From positions 62,001 to 126,000 of the forward strand of contig CANQQA010000001.1 of assembly GCA_947625885.1 (NCBI GenBank): DNA of 64,000 nt, given 5' to 3'. The stretch is from an uncultured Bacteroidales bacterium. Its GTDB lineage: Bacteria; Bacteroidota; Bacteroidia; Bacteroidales; UBA11471. A model generated the notes under the pieces. That model saw nothing but the letters and a program-made list of their open reading frames with translations. It ran no database searches and was not told the DNA's origin. Below are positions 38,441 to 50,681 of the stretch, in pieces; position 1 is the stretch's first letter; the number at the start of each line of letters is the position of its first letter. The position numbers were made by a program, and so were the translations under genes.

Positions 38441-40621
38441 TCAATTTCCTAATTCCGAAAGAAATTTGATGCGGACGAGGCGTATTTCTTCTTCGGTATA
38501 GTCGCGCCCCAATTCTTCGATAGCGGCTTCGAGGTCGTCGCTTTCGGCTTCCTTGAAGTAATTGAATATATCCTCCACGTGGTCTTCGTCCATTACCTCT
38601 TCGAGGAAATAGTCGATATTGATTTTTGTTCCCGAATACACGATGGCTTCGACTTCTTCGAGCAGGTCGGCAAATTCCAGTCCTTTCGATTCCGCCAATT
38701 CGTCGAGGGCTATTTTGCGGTCAATTCCCTGAATGATAGAAACTTTCATTTTCGACTTGTTGGCAACGGTGCGCACCCGCAAGTCTTCCGGTCGCTCGAT
38801 TTCGTTTTCGTCGCAATATTTCTTGATGACCTCGACAAACTCTTCGCCGTAGCGTTTGGCTTTGCCGGCTCCTACTCCCGATATGTTCTGCAACTCTTCG
38901 ATAGATATGGGATAGGTCGTCGCCATAGCTTCCAGCGAGGGGTCTTGGAAAATGACGTACGGGGGAAGTTCCAGTTTCTTGGCGATTTTCTTGCGCAGGT
39001 CTTTCAATATGGCGTAAAGCACGGGATCGACGGCACAAGCGCCTCCCCCTTTGATTGGGGCTTCTTCTTCGATTTCGTCGAAAGCGTTGTCTTGTACGAT
39101 TTTGAACGATACGGGGTGTTTGAGAAAATCATACCCTGCCTGCGTTACTTTCAGCAGTCCGTAGTTTTCGATGTCCTTGTCGAGATAGCCGGCAATGAGT
39201 GCCTGCCGTATGACGGTAGACCATTTTTTCTCGTCTTCGCCCTGTCCGCAGCCGAACACTTCCAATTCGTCTTGATGATACGAAACGATTTCGTTCGTCT
39301 CTTTTCCCAAAAGGACGTCGATTATATGGTCGGCTTTGAATTTTTCTTTCAACGCCACAATGACTTCGATGACGGCACAGAGCATCTCTTGGGCTTCGAT
39401 TTGTTTCTGGGGATTCAGACAGTTGTCGCAATTTCCACAGTTGTCTTCATTATATTCTTCGCCGAAATAGTGCAGTAACAATTTGCGGCGACATACTGAC
39501 GATTCGGCGTAAGCAGCGGTTTCGAGCAGGAGCTGTTTACCGATTTCCTGTTCGGCAACGGGCTTTCCCTGCATGAATTTTTCCAGTTTCTGCAAATCCT
39601 TGTTCACGTAGAAAGTGATACACTGCCCCTCCCCGCCGTCGCGACCCGCACGTCCGGTTTCCTGATAATAACCTTCGAGGCTTTTGGGTATATCGTAGTG
39701 TATAACAAAGCGTACATCGGGCTTGTCGATGCCCATGCCGAATGCGATAGTCGCCACGATGACATCGACTTCTTCAAGCAGGAATGCGTCTTGGTTGCGG
39801 GTGCGGGTGGCAGAGTCCATACCGGCATGGTAGGGCAGCGCGCTGATGCCGTTCACTTTCAGGGTCTCGGCAAGTTCTTCCACTTTTTTCCGGCTCAGGC
39901 AATAGATAATGCCCGACTTGCCCGACTGAGATTTAATATACTTAATAATGTCCTTGTCGATATTCTGCGTCTTGGGGCGTACTTCGTAATAGAGATTGGG
40001 ACGGTTGAACGACGATTTGAACACCGCTGCGTCCATCATACAAAGGTTTTTCTGTATATCGTGCTGCACTTTCGGCGTAGCCGTAGCCGTGAGAGCGATG
40101 ACCGGACGAACACCTATTTCGTTGATAATGGGTCGTATGCGGCGGTATTCAGGACGAAAGTCGTGCCCCCACTCCGATATGCAATGCGCCTCATCGACAG
40201 CATAGAAAGAGATTTTCACCTGTTTCAGAAACTCGATGTTTTCTTCTTTCGTCAGCGATTCAGGTGCCACGTAGAGCAATTTGGTTCGTCCCGACAAAAT
40301 GTCTTCTTTTACCAAATCTATGGCGGCTTTATTCAACGAAGAATTGATGAAATGGGCTACGCCGTCTTCTTCGCTGAAATTGCGCATGGCATCTACCTGA
40401 TTTTTCATCAAGGCGATAAGCGGCGATATGACTACCGCCGTACCTTCCGACAAAAGCGAAGGCAACTGATAACAGAGCGACTTTCCACCTCCCGTAGGCA
40501 TCAATACGAACGTATCGTTCCCCGCAAGCAGATTTTTGATGATTGCTTCCTGATTTCCTTTGAATGTATCGAATCCAAAGTGTTTTTTTAAGGCGGCGGT
40601 TAAATTGTTTTTGGTAGCCAT
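38441..40621 (-). CDS. recQ: RecQ DNA helicase with HRDC domain
   Basis: The 726-residue protein has the RecQ core (FDTFKGNQEAIIKNLL, LMPTGGGKSLCYQLPSL, AVDEAHCISEWGHDFRPEYRRI, ALTATATP, YHAGMDSATR, IAFGMGIDKPDVRF and YYQETGRAGRDGGEG), the zinc-binding part CGNCDNCLNP, a winged-helix region, and an HRDC domain (ILKDLRKKIAKKLELPPYVIFQDPSLEAMA). The last 100 residues are acidic and add a Bacteroidota-type tail (YFKEAESDDLEAAIEELGRDYTEEEIRLVRIKFL). The start at 40621 follows a -7 box at 40658-40665 that overlaps the longer frame. It is the second RecQ in this window. Confidence 0.95.
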   Translation of the reverse strand: MATKNNLTAALKKHFGFDTFKGNQEAIIKNLLAGNDTFVLMPTGGGKSLCYQLPSLLSEGTAVVISPLIALMKNQVDAMRNFSEEDGVAHFINSSLNKAAIDLVKEDILSGRTKLLYVAPESLTKEENIEFLKQVKISFYAVDEAHCISEWGHDFRPEYRRIRPIINEIGVRPVIALTATATPKVQHDIQKNLCMMDAAVFKSSFNRPNLYYEVRPKTQNIDKDIIKYIKSQSGKSGIIYCLSRKKVEELAETLKVNGISALPYHAGMDSATRTRNQDAFLLEEVDVIVATIAFGMGIDKPDVRFVIHYDIPKSLEGYYQETGRAGRDGGEGQCITFYVNKDLQKLEKFMQGKPVAEQEIGKQLLLETAAYAESSVCRRKLLLHYFGEEYNEDNCGNCDNCLNPQKQIEAQEMLCAVIEVIVALKEKFKADHIIDVLLGKETNEIVSYHQDELEVFGCGQGEDEKKWSTVIRQALIAGYLDKDIENYGLLKVTQAGYDFLKHPVSFKIVQDNAFDEIEEEAPIKGGGACAVDPVLYAILKDLRKKIAKKLELPPYVIFQDPSLEAMATTYPISIEELQNISGVGAGKAKRYGEEFVEVIKKYCDENEIERPEDLRVRTVANKSKMKVSIIQGIDRKIALDELAESKGLEFADLLEEVEAIVYSGTKINIDYFLEEVMDEDHVEDIFNYFKEAESDDLEAAIEELGRDYTEEEIRLVRIKFLSELGN

Positions 40622-40657
40622 AAAAGCATTTTTTATAAACGGACTTTTGCCCAAAGA

Positions 40658-40665
40658 CAAATATA
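40658..40665 (-). promoter_or_regulatory. -7 box TATATTTG for second recQ
   Basis: The plus strand reads CAAATATA, 37 bases before the start at 40621. It supports that start over the one at 40660. Confidence 0.55.
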
Positions 40666-40706
40666 TAAAACAAAAATTGTATAAAACAAATTTTTTACCG
40701 CTTTTT

Positions 40707-41942
40707 TTAATGCAGAGCGTGCATATTTGCTTTTTTCATCTTTTCTTCGGCGTATTGCTTCGTAATATGAAGCTCTTTGCAGTCGGTCGAAGGCATTTCA
40801 AACATGGCATCAATCATGATAGACTCGACAATGGAGCGCAACCCGCGTGCGCCGAGTTTGAATTCTATCGCCGTGTCCACCATATATTCCAGCGACTCTT
40901 CCGAGAAAGAGAGTTTGATGCCGTCTATTTCAAACATTTTGATGTATTGTTTGATGATAGAGTTTTTGGGTTCGGTAAGAATTTGGCGCAGGGCTTTCCG
41001 GTCTAACGGGTCGAGGTAAGTCAATATAGGCAGACGCCCGATGATTTCGGGTATCAGTCCAAAGGCTTTCAGGTCTTGTGGGGCGATATACTGCAACAGG
41101 TTGTTGCGGTCGATAGTTTCGCGTTTTTTGTCGGCTCCGTAGCCCACCACCTGCGTGTTGAGGCGCATGGCTATTTTCTTTTCGATTCCGTCGAATGCTC
41201 CGCCGCAAATAAACAATATGTCTTTCGTATTGACAGGTATCATTTTCTGTTCGGGGTGCTTGCGCCCTCCTTGCGGCGGAACGTTCACCACCGACCCTTC
41301 CAAGAGTTTGAGCAACCCTTGCTGCACGCCTTCGCCGCTTACGTCGCGGGTTATCGACGGGTTGTCGCCTTTCCGTGCTATCTTGTCGATTTCGTCGATA
41401 AACACGATTCCGCGCTCGGCAGCTTCGACGTTGTAATCGGAAACCTGCAACAGCCGCGTCAAGATGCTTTCGATGTCCTCGCCCACATAGCCGGCTTCGG
41501 TGAGCACGGTGGCATCGACGATGGTGAAAGGCACTTTCAGCAGTCGCGCGATGGTTTTCGCCAGCAGGGTTTTCCCCGTACCGGTGGAGCCTACCATGAT
41601 GATATTCGACTTTTCGATTTCGACTTCATTGTCCGACTTGTCTTTCTGCATCAACCGTTTGTAGTGGTTGTACACGGCGACGGAGAGATAGCGTTTGGCA
41701 TCGTCCTGCCCGATAACGTAGAGGTCGAGAAACTCTTTTATCTCTTTGGGCTTGGGCAGAACGTCGAGCACAAAACGGTCGTCGGGCTGCCGGTGCTTGA
41801 TTTCGCGCACGGCTTCTGCGGCACGCTCGGCGCAATCGACACATATCAAGCCGGAATATCCGGCTAATAAGGGGTATCCTGTCTCTTGTTCGGTACGGTT
41901 GCAAAAGGAGCACCGTCCGCCTCTTCCTGTTTCTTTTGCCAT
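40707..41942 (-). CDS. clpX: ATP-dependent Clp protease ATPase subunit ClpX
   Basis: The 411-residue AAA+ unfoldase feeds substrates to ClpP. It has the N-terminal zinc-binding domain ([27 protein letters not shown]), Walker [16 protein letters not shown], Walker [12 protein letters not shown], the pore loop GYVGED, sensor and arginine-finger regions, and the IGF-type ClpP loop is replaced by a region near [11 protein letters not shown]. The start at 41942 overlaps the clpP stop by one base (TAATG), showing translational coupling. A longer open frame to 42014 overlaps clpP and is unlikely. Confidence 0.98.
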   Translation of the reverse strand: MAKETGRGGRCSFCNRTEQETGYPLLAGYSGLICVDCAERAAEAVREIKHRQPDDRFVLDVLPKPKEIKEFLDLYVIGQDDAKRYLSVAVYNHYKRLMQKDKSDNEVEIEKSNIIMVGSTGTGKTLLAKTIARLLKVPFTIVDATVLTEAGYVGEDIESILTRLLQVSDYNVEAAERGIVFIDEIDKIARKGDNPSITRDVSGEGVQQGLLKLLEGSVVNVPPQGGRKHPEQKMIPVNTKDILFICGGAFDGIEKKIAMRLNTQVVGYGADKKRETIDRNNLLQYIAPQDLKAFGLIPEIIGRLPILTYLDPLDRKALRQILTEPKNSIIKQYIKMFEIDGIKLSFSEESLEYMVDTAIEFKLGARGLRSIVESIMIDAMFEMPSTDCKELHITKQYAEEKMKKANMHALH

Positions 41943-42616
41943 TATTTGTGATTTGAACGGACGAGCACTTCGTCGATCATGCCGTATTCTTTGGCTTCTG
42001 CCGAAGTCATCCAATAGTCGCGGTCGGAATCTTTTTCTATCTGTTCATACGATTTACCCGAATGGTCGGCGATAATCGTATAGAGTTCTTTTTTGAGTTT
42101 CTGTATTTCCCGTGCGGTAATTTCGATGTCGGAAGCCTGACCCTGCGCACCGCCCATCGGTTGGTGTATCATCACGCGGGAGTGTTGCAAGGCAAAGCGT
42201 TTTCCCTTCGCTCCCGCCACGAGCAGCACGGCGCCCATAGAGGCTGCCATGCCCGTGCATATCGTGGAGACGTCGCTCGATACGTACTGCATCGTGTCGT
42301 AGATGCCCAGACCGGCATACACGCTGCCGCCCGGCGTGTTGAGATAGATGGAAATGTCTTTTCCCGGGTCGGACGAATCGAGATAGAGCAGCTGCGCCTG
42401 TATGACGTTGGCGGTATACTCGTCGATTTGCGTTCCCAAGAATATGATGCGGTCCATCATCAAACGCGAAAAGACGTCCATCTGCGCCACATTCAGCTGG
42501 CGCTCCTCGATAATCGTCGGCGAAATATAATTGCTCGTTATATCTATATACTTGTCCAGTGCCATGGCGTTCATGCCCAAATGGCGGATTGCATATTTTT
42601 TGAAATCGTCTGCCAT
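41942..42616 (-). CDS. clpP: ATP-dependent Clp protease proteolytic subunit ClpP
   Basis: The 224-residue serine protease forms the tetradecameric chamber of ClpXP. It has [49 protein letters not shown], the nucleophile segment [37 protein letters not shown] with catalytic serine and histidine, and [21 protein letters not shown]. The first 30 residues include a short extension typical of the Bacteroidota protein. It is the first gene of the clpP-clpX pair, with a -7 box 38 bases upstream. Confidence 0.98.
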   Translation of the reverse strand: MADDFKKYAIRHLGMNAMALDKYIDITSNYISPTIIEERQLNVAQMDVFSRLMMDRIIFLGTQIDEYTANVIQAQLLYLDSSDPGKDISIYLNTPGGSVYAGLGIYDTMQYVSSDVSTICTGMAASMGAVLLVAGAKGKRFALQHSRVMIHQPMGGAQGQASDIEITAREIQKLKKELYTIIADHSGKSYEQIEKDSDRDYWMTSAEAKEYGMIDEVLVRSNHK

Positions 42617-42653
42617 AATGTTATATGGTTTTTAGTGGTTAATTTTGTTCAAA

Positions 42654-42661
42654 CAAAGATA
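42654..42661 (-). promoter_or_regulatory. -7 box TATCTTTG for clpPX
   Basis: The plus strand reads CAAAGATA, 38 bases before the clpP start. It lies after the tig terminator, so clpPX can be transcribed apart from tig. Confidence 0.6.
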
Positions 42662-42723
42662 TACATAAAACATCAATCCTACAAATTTTCTTTCCGCCGG
42701 AAAGAGAATATTTCTTAAAAACG

Positions 42724-42760
42724 TAAAAAAATCTGCCCGATGTCTCTCGGACAGATTTTT
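42724..42760 (-). terminator. Terminator after tig
   Basis: AAAAAATCTG and its neighbouring CCGA pair with TCGG and CAGATTTTTT across a six-base loop (TGTCTC), giving a T-run on the minus strand. It separates tig from clpPX. Confidence 0.75.
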
Positions 42761-42781
42761 TCATCAGAGATATATGTGTTG

Positions 42782-44137
42782 TTATTTTTCTTCAAACAGT
42801 TTGTAAAACTGATCCATCGGAAGTTCTTTTTCCGTAAGGGTAACGTGCTCTTTGATGACAGCGAGTATTTTTTCTTCGGTCGCGCGTTCAGCCACGTTGG
42901 TTACGGTCTTTTTGTCTTTCAGCATATCCGATGCGTATTTGTCGAGCAGTTCGTCGGGAACGTTCATCATACCGTACTGGGCGAATTGCGAGCGCGTTAC
43001 TTTTTTCGCCATGGCAAGCATATCGGCATCATCGACTTTCACGGCGAATTTTTTCACGATAGCCTCTTTTATCAGTTGCCATTTCAAGTCGGGCAGCATT
43101 TTGGGATATTCTTCCTCTACCGACTCTTTCGTCCGGTTTTCGCCGCTTACGACCAGCCAGCGTTTGAGCATTTCGTCGGGCAATTCCAATTCGCCGACTT
43201 TCTTCTCCAACAGGGCGCGGGCGTCGAGACCGAATTTGTAATCGCTCTCGGGCTGCATTTGTGCGACAAGCATTTCACGGGTCTTGGCGGTAAATTCTTC
43301 TTCGCTCTTTACGGTGTCTTTGCCGAAAATGTTGTCGTAAAGTTCCTGCCCCATTTCAGCGGCTCTGAACGTGAGAATCGTCGTAACGGCTACCTCGAAG
43401 TTCGACTTCATGTCGGCAGCTTTCTCCTTGTCGATATGGAGCATGGCTGCCAGTTCGGTATCATTGCCGCCGCAGGCAGCAGCAGGATTGAAGATTACTT
43501 TTTCGCCGCTCTTCACGCCTACGAATTTGGCTTTCTCGGCATCGTCTTTCAGGTAAGCGGGCGTCAGCAGCGACTCGACCGAAATGCCGTCCTCTTTGGG
43601 CGCGTTGTTTTCGTCGAGTTCCACGAAGTTGCCTTTTACGATGTCTTTCTCGCCGGCGACTTCTACCGGTTCCTGCACGCCGTAGCGGTTGCAGAACGCC
43701 TCTTTCTGTTTGGCGACCATATCGTCGTCAATAGCTATGCGATAGTAGTTGAGCTTATCTTTCTTGGTCAGCGAAACGGCAATTTCGGGTGCTATGGCGA
43801 CATCGAAGCAGAACGTGAAATTTTCCTGCGTATCGAAGTCGATTTTCTCCTGCGACTCCGAAGGAAGCGGCTCGCCCAATACATTGATGTTGTTTTCCTT
43901 TATATAATTGTACAATGCCTCAGAAACCACGTTGTTTATTTCGTCTGCTAAGATGGATTTGCCGACCATTTTTTTCAACATGCCGAGCGGCACCATGCCT
44001 TTTCTGAATCCGGGTATCGTTGCCCTTTGGCGATAGCTGCGCAACGCTTTCTCCACTTTTTCTTCATAGTCGGTTTTTGCGACCTCTATTTTCACGACCG
44101 CAGAAACATTGCTTTTGTTTTCTTGTGAAATGTTCAT
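42782..44137 (-). CDS. tig: Trigger factor (ribosome-bound chaperone)
   Basis: The 451-residue protein has the N-terminal ribosome-binding signature near KVEKALRSYRQRATIPGFRKGMVPLGMLKKMVG (FRxGxxP motif), a central FKBP-like region that looks diverged (DIVKGNFVELDENNAPKEDGISV), and a helical C-terminal cage. Trigger factor shields nascent chains. The Bacteroidota form often lacks a canonical isomerase core, and that appears true here. It precedes clpP-clpX, the common tig-clpP-clpX order. Its -7 box is at 44233-44240. Confidence 0.93.
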   Translation of the reverse strand: MNISQENKSNVSAVVKIEVAKTDYEEKVEKALRSYRQRATIPGFRKGMVPLGMLKKMVGKSILADEINNVVSEALYNYIKENNINVLGEPLPSESQEKIDFDTQENFTFCFDVAIAPEIAVSLTKKDKLNYYRIAIDDDMVAKQKEAFCNRYGVQEPVEVAGEKDIVKGNFVELDENNAPKEDGISVESLLTPAYLKDDAEKAKFVGVKSGEKVIFNPAAACGGNDTELAAMLHIDKEKAADMKSNFEVAVTTILTFRAAEMGQELYDNIFGKDTVKSEEEFTAKTREMLVAQMQPESDYKFGLDARALLEKKVGELELPDEMLKRWLVVSGENRTKESVEEEYPKMLPDLKWQLIKEAIVKKFAVKVDDADMLAMAKKVTRSQFAQYGMMNVPDELLDKYASDMLKDKKTVTNVAERATEEKILAVIKEHVTLTEKELPMDQFYKLFEEK

Positions 44138-44232
44138 TCTTATGGATTATTACTATTATTACTCGCTTTATTGTCAATAACTTGCAATCTTTTGTAAAAG
44201 CATCTGTGCCTCTTGTCGGCTTTTTGAGTGTG

Positions 44233-44240
44233 CAAAATTA
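44233..44240 (-). promoter_or_regulatory. -7 box TAATTTTG for tig
   Basis: The plus strand reads CAAAATTA, leaving a leader of about 90 bases before the tig start at 44137. Confidence 0.5.
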
Positions 44241-44293
44241 AAGGTAATCTTTCGATATTTCAAGTATTTTTTCGGAAAAAATTGTTTTTCGAC

Positions 44294-44325
44294 TTTGACT
44301 TTACGGCAAAGAAAGCGTATCTTCG
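44294..44325 (+). promoter_or_regulatory. -33/-7 promoter for dnaG
   Basis: TTTG (44294-44297) is followed after 20 bases by TATCTTCG (44318-44325), a one-mismatch -7 box. The spacing fits Bacteroidota promoters and lies 22 bases before the dnaG ATG. Confidence 0.5.
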
Positions 44326-44347
44326 TAACCGAAATTTACCATATCGC

Positions 44348-46366
44348 ATGATCGATCAGGCAACCGTAGATAAAATACTCGACAGCGCCAACATCTTGGA
44401 GGTGGTGTCCGATTTCGTTACCCTCCGAAAACGGGGCGTGAACTACGTCGGACTATGTCCTTTCCACGACGAGAAGACGCCGTCGTTCAGCGTGTCGCCC
44501 TCGAAAGGCATCTGTAAATGTTTCAGCTGCGGCAAAGGCGGCAGTCCCGTGCATTTCATCATGGAGCACGAGCAACTTTCCTATTACGAAGCATTGAGGT
44601 ATCTGGCGAAAAAATACAACATCGAGATTCAGGAACGGGAATTGACCGACGAAGAAAAACGGGCACAGGGAAAACGGGAAAGTATGCTCATTGTCAATTC
44701 GTTTGCACAGGAATATTTTTCGGAAACGCTGTTCAACAACCCCGACGGTCATGCCATAGGTCTCTCCTATTTTCACGAACGGGGATTCCGTGACGACATT
44801 ATCCGCAAATTCGGTCTGGGCTATTCGCTCGACCGCCGCGACGCCCTTTACCAAGAAGCCGTGAAACGCGGATATAAAAAGGAGTATCTGCTCGACACCG
44901 GTCTGTGCATCGAAAGCAGCGACGGACGGATAACCGACCGGTTTCGCGGTCGTGTGATATTTCCGGTGTACAGTCTTTCGGGAAAAATCGTCGCCTTCGG
45001 CGGTCGTATTCTGAAAAAAGACGACAAGATGGCGAAGTACGTCAATTCCCCCGAATCGGAGATATACCATAAGAGCAACGAACTGTACGGCATCTATCAC
45101 GCCAAACAAGCCATCGTGAAGCAGGACACCTGCTATCTGGTGGAGGGATATACCGACGTGCTGTCGATGCACCAGTCGGGCATTGAGAACGTAGTAGCAT
45201 CGTCGGGCACTTCGCTTACGCCCGGACAGATACGGCTCATACATCGCTTCACCGACAACGTAACGATTCTCTACGACGGCGATGCCGCCGGCATCAAAGC
45301 CTCGTTGCGCGGTATCGACCTGCTGCTCAAAGAGGGCATACACATCAAAGTGGTGCTGCTCCCCGACGGCGACGATCCCGACTCGTTTTCCAAGAAACAG
45401 AGCGCAGCATCATTCACGCAATATATCAAAGAGCACGAGGTCGATTTCATTCGCTTCAAAACCAACCTGCTGCTCGAAGGCGCAGGCAAAGATCCGATAA
45501 AAAAAGCCTCCCTCATCAGCGACATCGTAAAGAGTATAGCCGCCATTCCCGACGACATCGAACGCTCGGTATATACCAAGGAGTGCAGCCGTCTGATGGA
45601 AATAGACGAAAGCGTGCTGCTGCGCGAAATCAGCAAAATACGGTATGACGAGTTTCGGAACAAAAAGGAGGAGGAACAGCGGGCGCGTACCGCCACCGCA
45701 ACACAGCCTGCCACAAACGAAACGACTGCCGCCGAACCGCAGACGGAGACGCTGCCGCAAACCGAAACTCCCCCGCCCGCCCCGATGCCGGCAACCCGCA
45801 CCACCTACGCCAACGATATGGCGGAACGCACCTTGATACGCTACATCATACGATACGGCGAAAAAGAGTTGTTTCCCAAAGACGAGCCGTCCGACGACGA
45901 CACGGAAAAGCCCATGTGGAAGGTCGCCTCGTACATTTTCAACGACCTGCGCAACGACGAAATAACATTGTCGAATCCCTTATACCAGCGCATCATCGAG
46001 GAGGCGGAAATGGTTTTCCGAGAGAATAAAAACCTCTCCCGCTATTTTATAGAGCACGTCAATCGGGAAATCAGCGAAACCGCCCTCAACTGCATCAGCG
46101 ACAAATACGAATTGAGCAAGGTGCACACCAAATTCCAGCACGTACCCAGCGAAGAAGAACGGCTTACAGAGCTTGTGCCGCGCGCCCTGTACGAGTTGAA
46201 AAGCAACATTGTCAATCAGAACATCAAAGAAATACAATTGCGCATAAAAGCCGGCAAAAAAGATTCTGTGGAAACGCAACGGCTTATGAATGAGCTGATA
46301 GACCTGTACAAACTGAAAGCGACACTGGCAAAAGAGTTGGGCGAACGCACCGTCAATCCCGTATGA
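44348..46366 (+). CDS. dnaG: DNA primase DnaG
   Basis: The 672-residue enzyme lays RNA primers for replication. It has the N-terminal CHC2 zinc finger (YVGLCPFHDEKTPSFSVSPSKGICKCFSC), the catalytic core (GRVIFPVYSLSGKIVAFGGRIL, KSNELYGIYHAKQAI), and the TOPRIM motifs VEGYTDVLSMHQSG and TILYDGDAAGIKAS. A proline/threonine/glutamate-rich linker (about 455-490) separates the core from the C-terminal helicase-interaction region. The start at 44348 (MIDQATVDKIL) matches the family and the promoter; the frame is open to 44228 without family similarity. Confidence 0.97.
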   Translation: MIDQATVDKILDSANILEVVSDFVTLRKRGVNYVGLCPFHDEKTPSFSVSPSKGICKCFSCGKGGSPVHFIMEHEQLSYYEALRYLAKKYNIEIQERELTDEEKRAQGKRESMLIVNSFAQEYFSETLFNNPDGHAIGLSYFHERGFRDDIIRKFGLGYSLDRRDALYQEAVKRGYKKEYLLDTGLCIESSDGRITDRFRGRVIFPVYSLSGKIVAFGGRILKKDDKMAKYVNSPESEIYHKSNELYGIYHAKQAIVKQDTCYLVEGYTDVLSMHQSGIENVVASSGTSLTPGQIRLIHRFTDNVTILYDGDAAGIKASLRGIDLLLKEGIHIKVVLLPDGDDPDSFSKKQSAASFTQYIKEHEVDFIRFKTNLLLEGAGKDPIKKASLISDIVKSIAAIPDDIERSVYTKECSRLMEIDESVLLREISKIRYDEFRNKKEEEQRARTATATQPATNETTAAEPQTETLPQTETPPPAPMPATRTTYANDMAERTLIRYIIRYGEKELFPKDEPSDDDTEKPMWKVASYIFNDLRNDEITLSNPLYQRIIEEAEMVFRENKNLSRYFIEHVNREISETALNCISDKYELSKVHTKFQHVPSEEERLTELVPRALYELKSNIVNQNIKEIQLRIKAGKKDSVETQRLMNELIDLYKLKATLAKELGERTVNPV

Positions 46367-46445
46367 TGCGCCCGACACGCGCATGATTTTTCGCTCCTTA
46401 TATTAGGAATTTACGAAAAAAATTTCACGTATTGTTTTTTATTCG

Positions 46446-46453
46446 TACCTTTG
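46446..46453 (+). promoter_or_regulatory. -7 box TACCTTTG for mutAB
   Basis: Exact consensus match, 58 bases before the mutA ATG at 46511. Confidence 0.65.
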
Positions 46454-46510
46454 AGGTTGATTTTCGCAGACAACCCCGAAAATGATTTAACCTAATATAC
46501 ACAAAAACAC

Positions 46511-48367
46511 ATGGCAGCTGATAAAGAAAGACTGTTTGACCAATTTCCACCGGTCTCGACCGCAGAGTGGAAAGAGAAAGTGATTGCCGACCTGAAAGGC
46601 GCCGATTTCGACAAAAAACTCGTATGGCGCACCAACGAAGGATTCAACGTGCAACCGATGTACCGTGCCGAAGATACCGCCGGACTGAAAACGACCGATT
46701 CACTCCCGGGCGAATATCCGTTCGTGAGAGGTACGAAATGCAACAACGAATGGCTCGTGCGCCAAGACATCACCGTAGAAAATCCGCAAGAAGCCAACGC
46801 CAAGGCGCGCGACCTGCTGACCAAAGGGGTTACGTCGCTGGGATTCCGCATAAAAGAAGAACATATCACCGACGCGGCTTTTGCCGCCCTATTGCAAGGT
46901 ATAGACGCCGAAAAGGTGGAATTGAACTTCGTTTCGTGCGTGAAAAACTCCGTCATAATCGCTCAGACGCTGACAGCTTATTTTACCAAAAATAAAGTCG
47001 ATGTACAAAAAGCCAAAGGCTCTATCAACTTCGACCCGTTCAAGAGATTGCTGAATCGCGGACAGGATTTCGCCGGCTATGCCGACATGGCAGCCCAAGT
47101 CATCGAAGCCGCCAAAGGCTTGCCCCTGTACAGGGTATTGGGTGTCGATTCGATACTGCTCAACAATGCCGGTTCCTACATTACGCAGGAATTGGGATTC
47201 GCCCTCGCATGGGGAAACGAATGGTTGGCTGCCCTCACGGAAAAAGGGCTGTCGGTCGATGAAGTTGCCAAACGCATCAAATTCAACTTCGGCATCTCGT
47301 CGAACTATTTTATGGAGATAGCCAAATTCCGTGCCGCCCGTATGTTGTGGGCGCAAATCGTCTCGGCTTACAAACCCGCTTGCGAATGCGTTGCAAAAAT
47401 CGCCATGCACGCAGAAACGTCGCAATTCAATCTGACGATATTCGATGCGCACGTCAATCTGCTGCGCACCCAGACCGAAACGATGTCGGCAGCTTTGGCA
47501 GGCGTCGATTCCATCACGGTTACGCCATTCGACACGACCTATAAACAGCCCGACGATTTCTCGGAACGCATCGCCCGCAACCAGCAACTGCTGCTGCGCG
47601 AAGAATCGCATTTCAACAAAATCGTCGATCCTGCCGGAGGCTCCTATTACATCGAAACGCTTACCGTCTCGATTGCCGAAGAGGCATGGAAACTTTTCAT
47701 GCAAGTTGAAGAGATGGGCGGTTTCCACGCCGCACTGAAAGCCGGCTTCGTACAGAACACCGTCAATGCGGCTTCCGAAGCGCGCCATACGGCTGTCGAT
47801 CGCCGCAAAGAGGTGCTGCTTGGTACGAATCAATACCCGAACGTTCACGAAACGGCAAACGAAAAAATAGAAGCCGCTGCGCACACCTGTTGCTGCGGTG
47901 CCGACGAAAAGACTGCCGGCGAAATACCGACGCTCCGCTACGTAAGAGCGGCGAGCGATTTCGAAGCGTTGCGGCTGGCTACCGAGCGGTCGGGCAAACG
48001 TCCCAAAGTGTTCATGCTGACCATCGGCAACCTCGCCATGCGGTTGGCTCGCTCGCAATTCTCGGGCAACTTCTTCGGTTGCGCGGGATATGAAATCATC
48101 GACAATCTGGGATTCGACACCGTACAAGCCGGCATCGAAGCCGCCTTGAAAGCAAAAGCCGAAATCGTCGTTCTCTGTTCGAGCGATGAAGAATACGCAA
48201 CGCTCGCACCCGAAGCCCACAAGTTGTTGGGCGACAAAGCCATTCTCGTGGTGGCAGGCGCACCGGAGTGCATGGAGGAATTGAAAGCACAAGGCATCAC
48301 CCGCTACATCAACGTACGCAGCAATGTGCTCGACACGCTCAAAGAGTTCAACACCTTATTATTGTAG
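46511..48367 (+). CDS. mutA: Methylmalonyl-CoA mutase small subunit
   Basis: The 618-residue subunit pairs with MutB to interconvert methylmalonyl-CoA and succinyl-CoA, part of the propionate-forming route of Bacteroidales. It keeps the (beta/alpha)8 barrel (LFDQFPPVSTAEWKEKVIADLKG start, LGVDSILLNNAGSYITQELGFALAWGNEW) and a cobalamin-fold-like C-terminus (PKVFMLTIGNLAMRLARSQFSGNFFGCAGYEIID). The DxHxxG cobalamin histidine motif is absent, as expected for the small subunit, which is structural. mutB starts 24 bases after the stop. Confidence 0.95.
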   Translation: MAADKERLFDQFPPVSTAEWKEKVIADLKGADFDKKLVWRTNEGFNVQPMYRAEDTAGLKTTDSLPGEYPFVRGTKCNNEWLVRQDITVENPQEANAKARDLLTKGVTSLGFRIKEEHITDAAFAALLQGIDAEKVELNFVSCVKNSVIIAQTLTAYFTKNKVDVQKAKGSINFDPFKRLLNRGQDFAGYADMAAQVIEAAKGLPLYRVLGVDSILLNNAGSYITQELGFALAWGNEWLAALTEKGLSVDEVAKRIKFNFGISSNYFMEIAKFRAARMLWAQIVSAYKPACECVAKIAMHAETSQFNLTIFDAHVNLLRTQTETMSAALAGVDSITVTPFDTTYKQPDDFSERIARNQQLLLREESHFNKIVDPAGGSYYIETLTVSIAEEAWKLFMQVEEMGGFHAALKAGFVQNTVNAASEARHTAVDRRKEVLLGTNQYPNVHETANEKIEAAAHTCCCGADEKTAGEIPTLRYVRAASDFEALRLATERSGKRPKVFMLTIGNLAMRLARSQFSGNFFGCAGYEIIDNLGFDTVQAGIEAALKAKAEIVVLCSSDEEYATLAPEAHKLLGDKAILVVAGAPECMEELKAQGITRYINVRSNVLDTLKEFNTLLL

Positions 48368-48391
48368 AATCCCATCGAAAAGCATTTAACT

Positions 48392-50542
<2,151 letters not shown>

Positions 50543-50566
50543 AAAAACGGAATTACCTTTTACGGA

Positions 50567-50600
50567 GCGAGGCGGGCAAACAACCCGCCTCGCTTTTTTT
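50567..50600 (+). terminator. Terminator after mutB
   Basis: GCGAGGCGGG (50567-50576) pairs with CCCGCCTCGC (50584-50593), followed by seven Ts. Confidence 0.9.
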
Positions 50601-50631
50601 GCCGGTTCTCCTCCTGCCCCGAGAGATGTAA

Positions 50632-50661
50632 AAAAGCCGCCCGATTTTTCGGGCGGCTTTT
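50632..50661 (-). terminator. Terminator after inositol phosphate synthase gene
   Basis: A 13-base perfect stem (50632-50644 with 50649-50661) around TTTT, ending in a T-run on the minus strand, 20 bases past the stop. Confidence 0.85.
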
Positions 50662-50681
50662 GACTTTTATCGGAAAGGGTA

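Noticed and set aside
46889-48292. A 467-codon frame antisense to mutA
   Set aside because: mutA is certain on the plus strand; the antisense frame has no recognisable domain.
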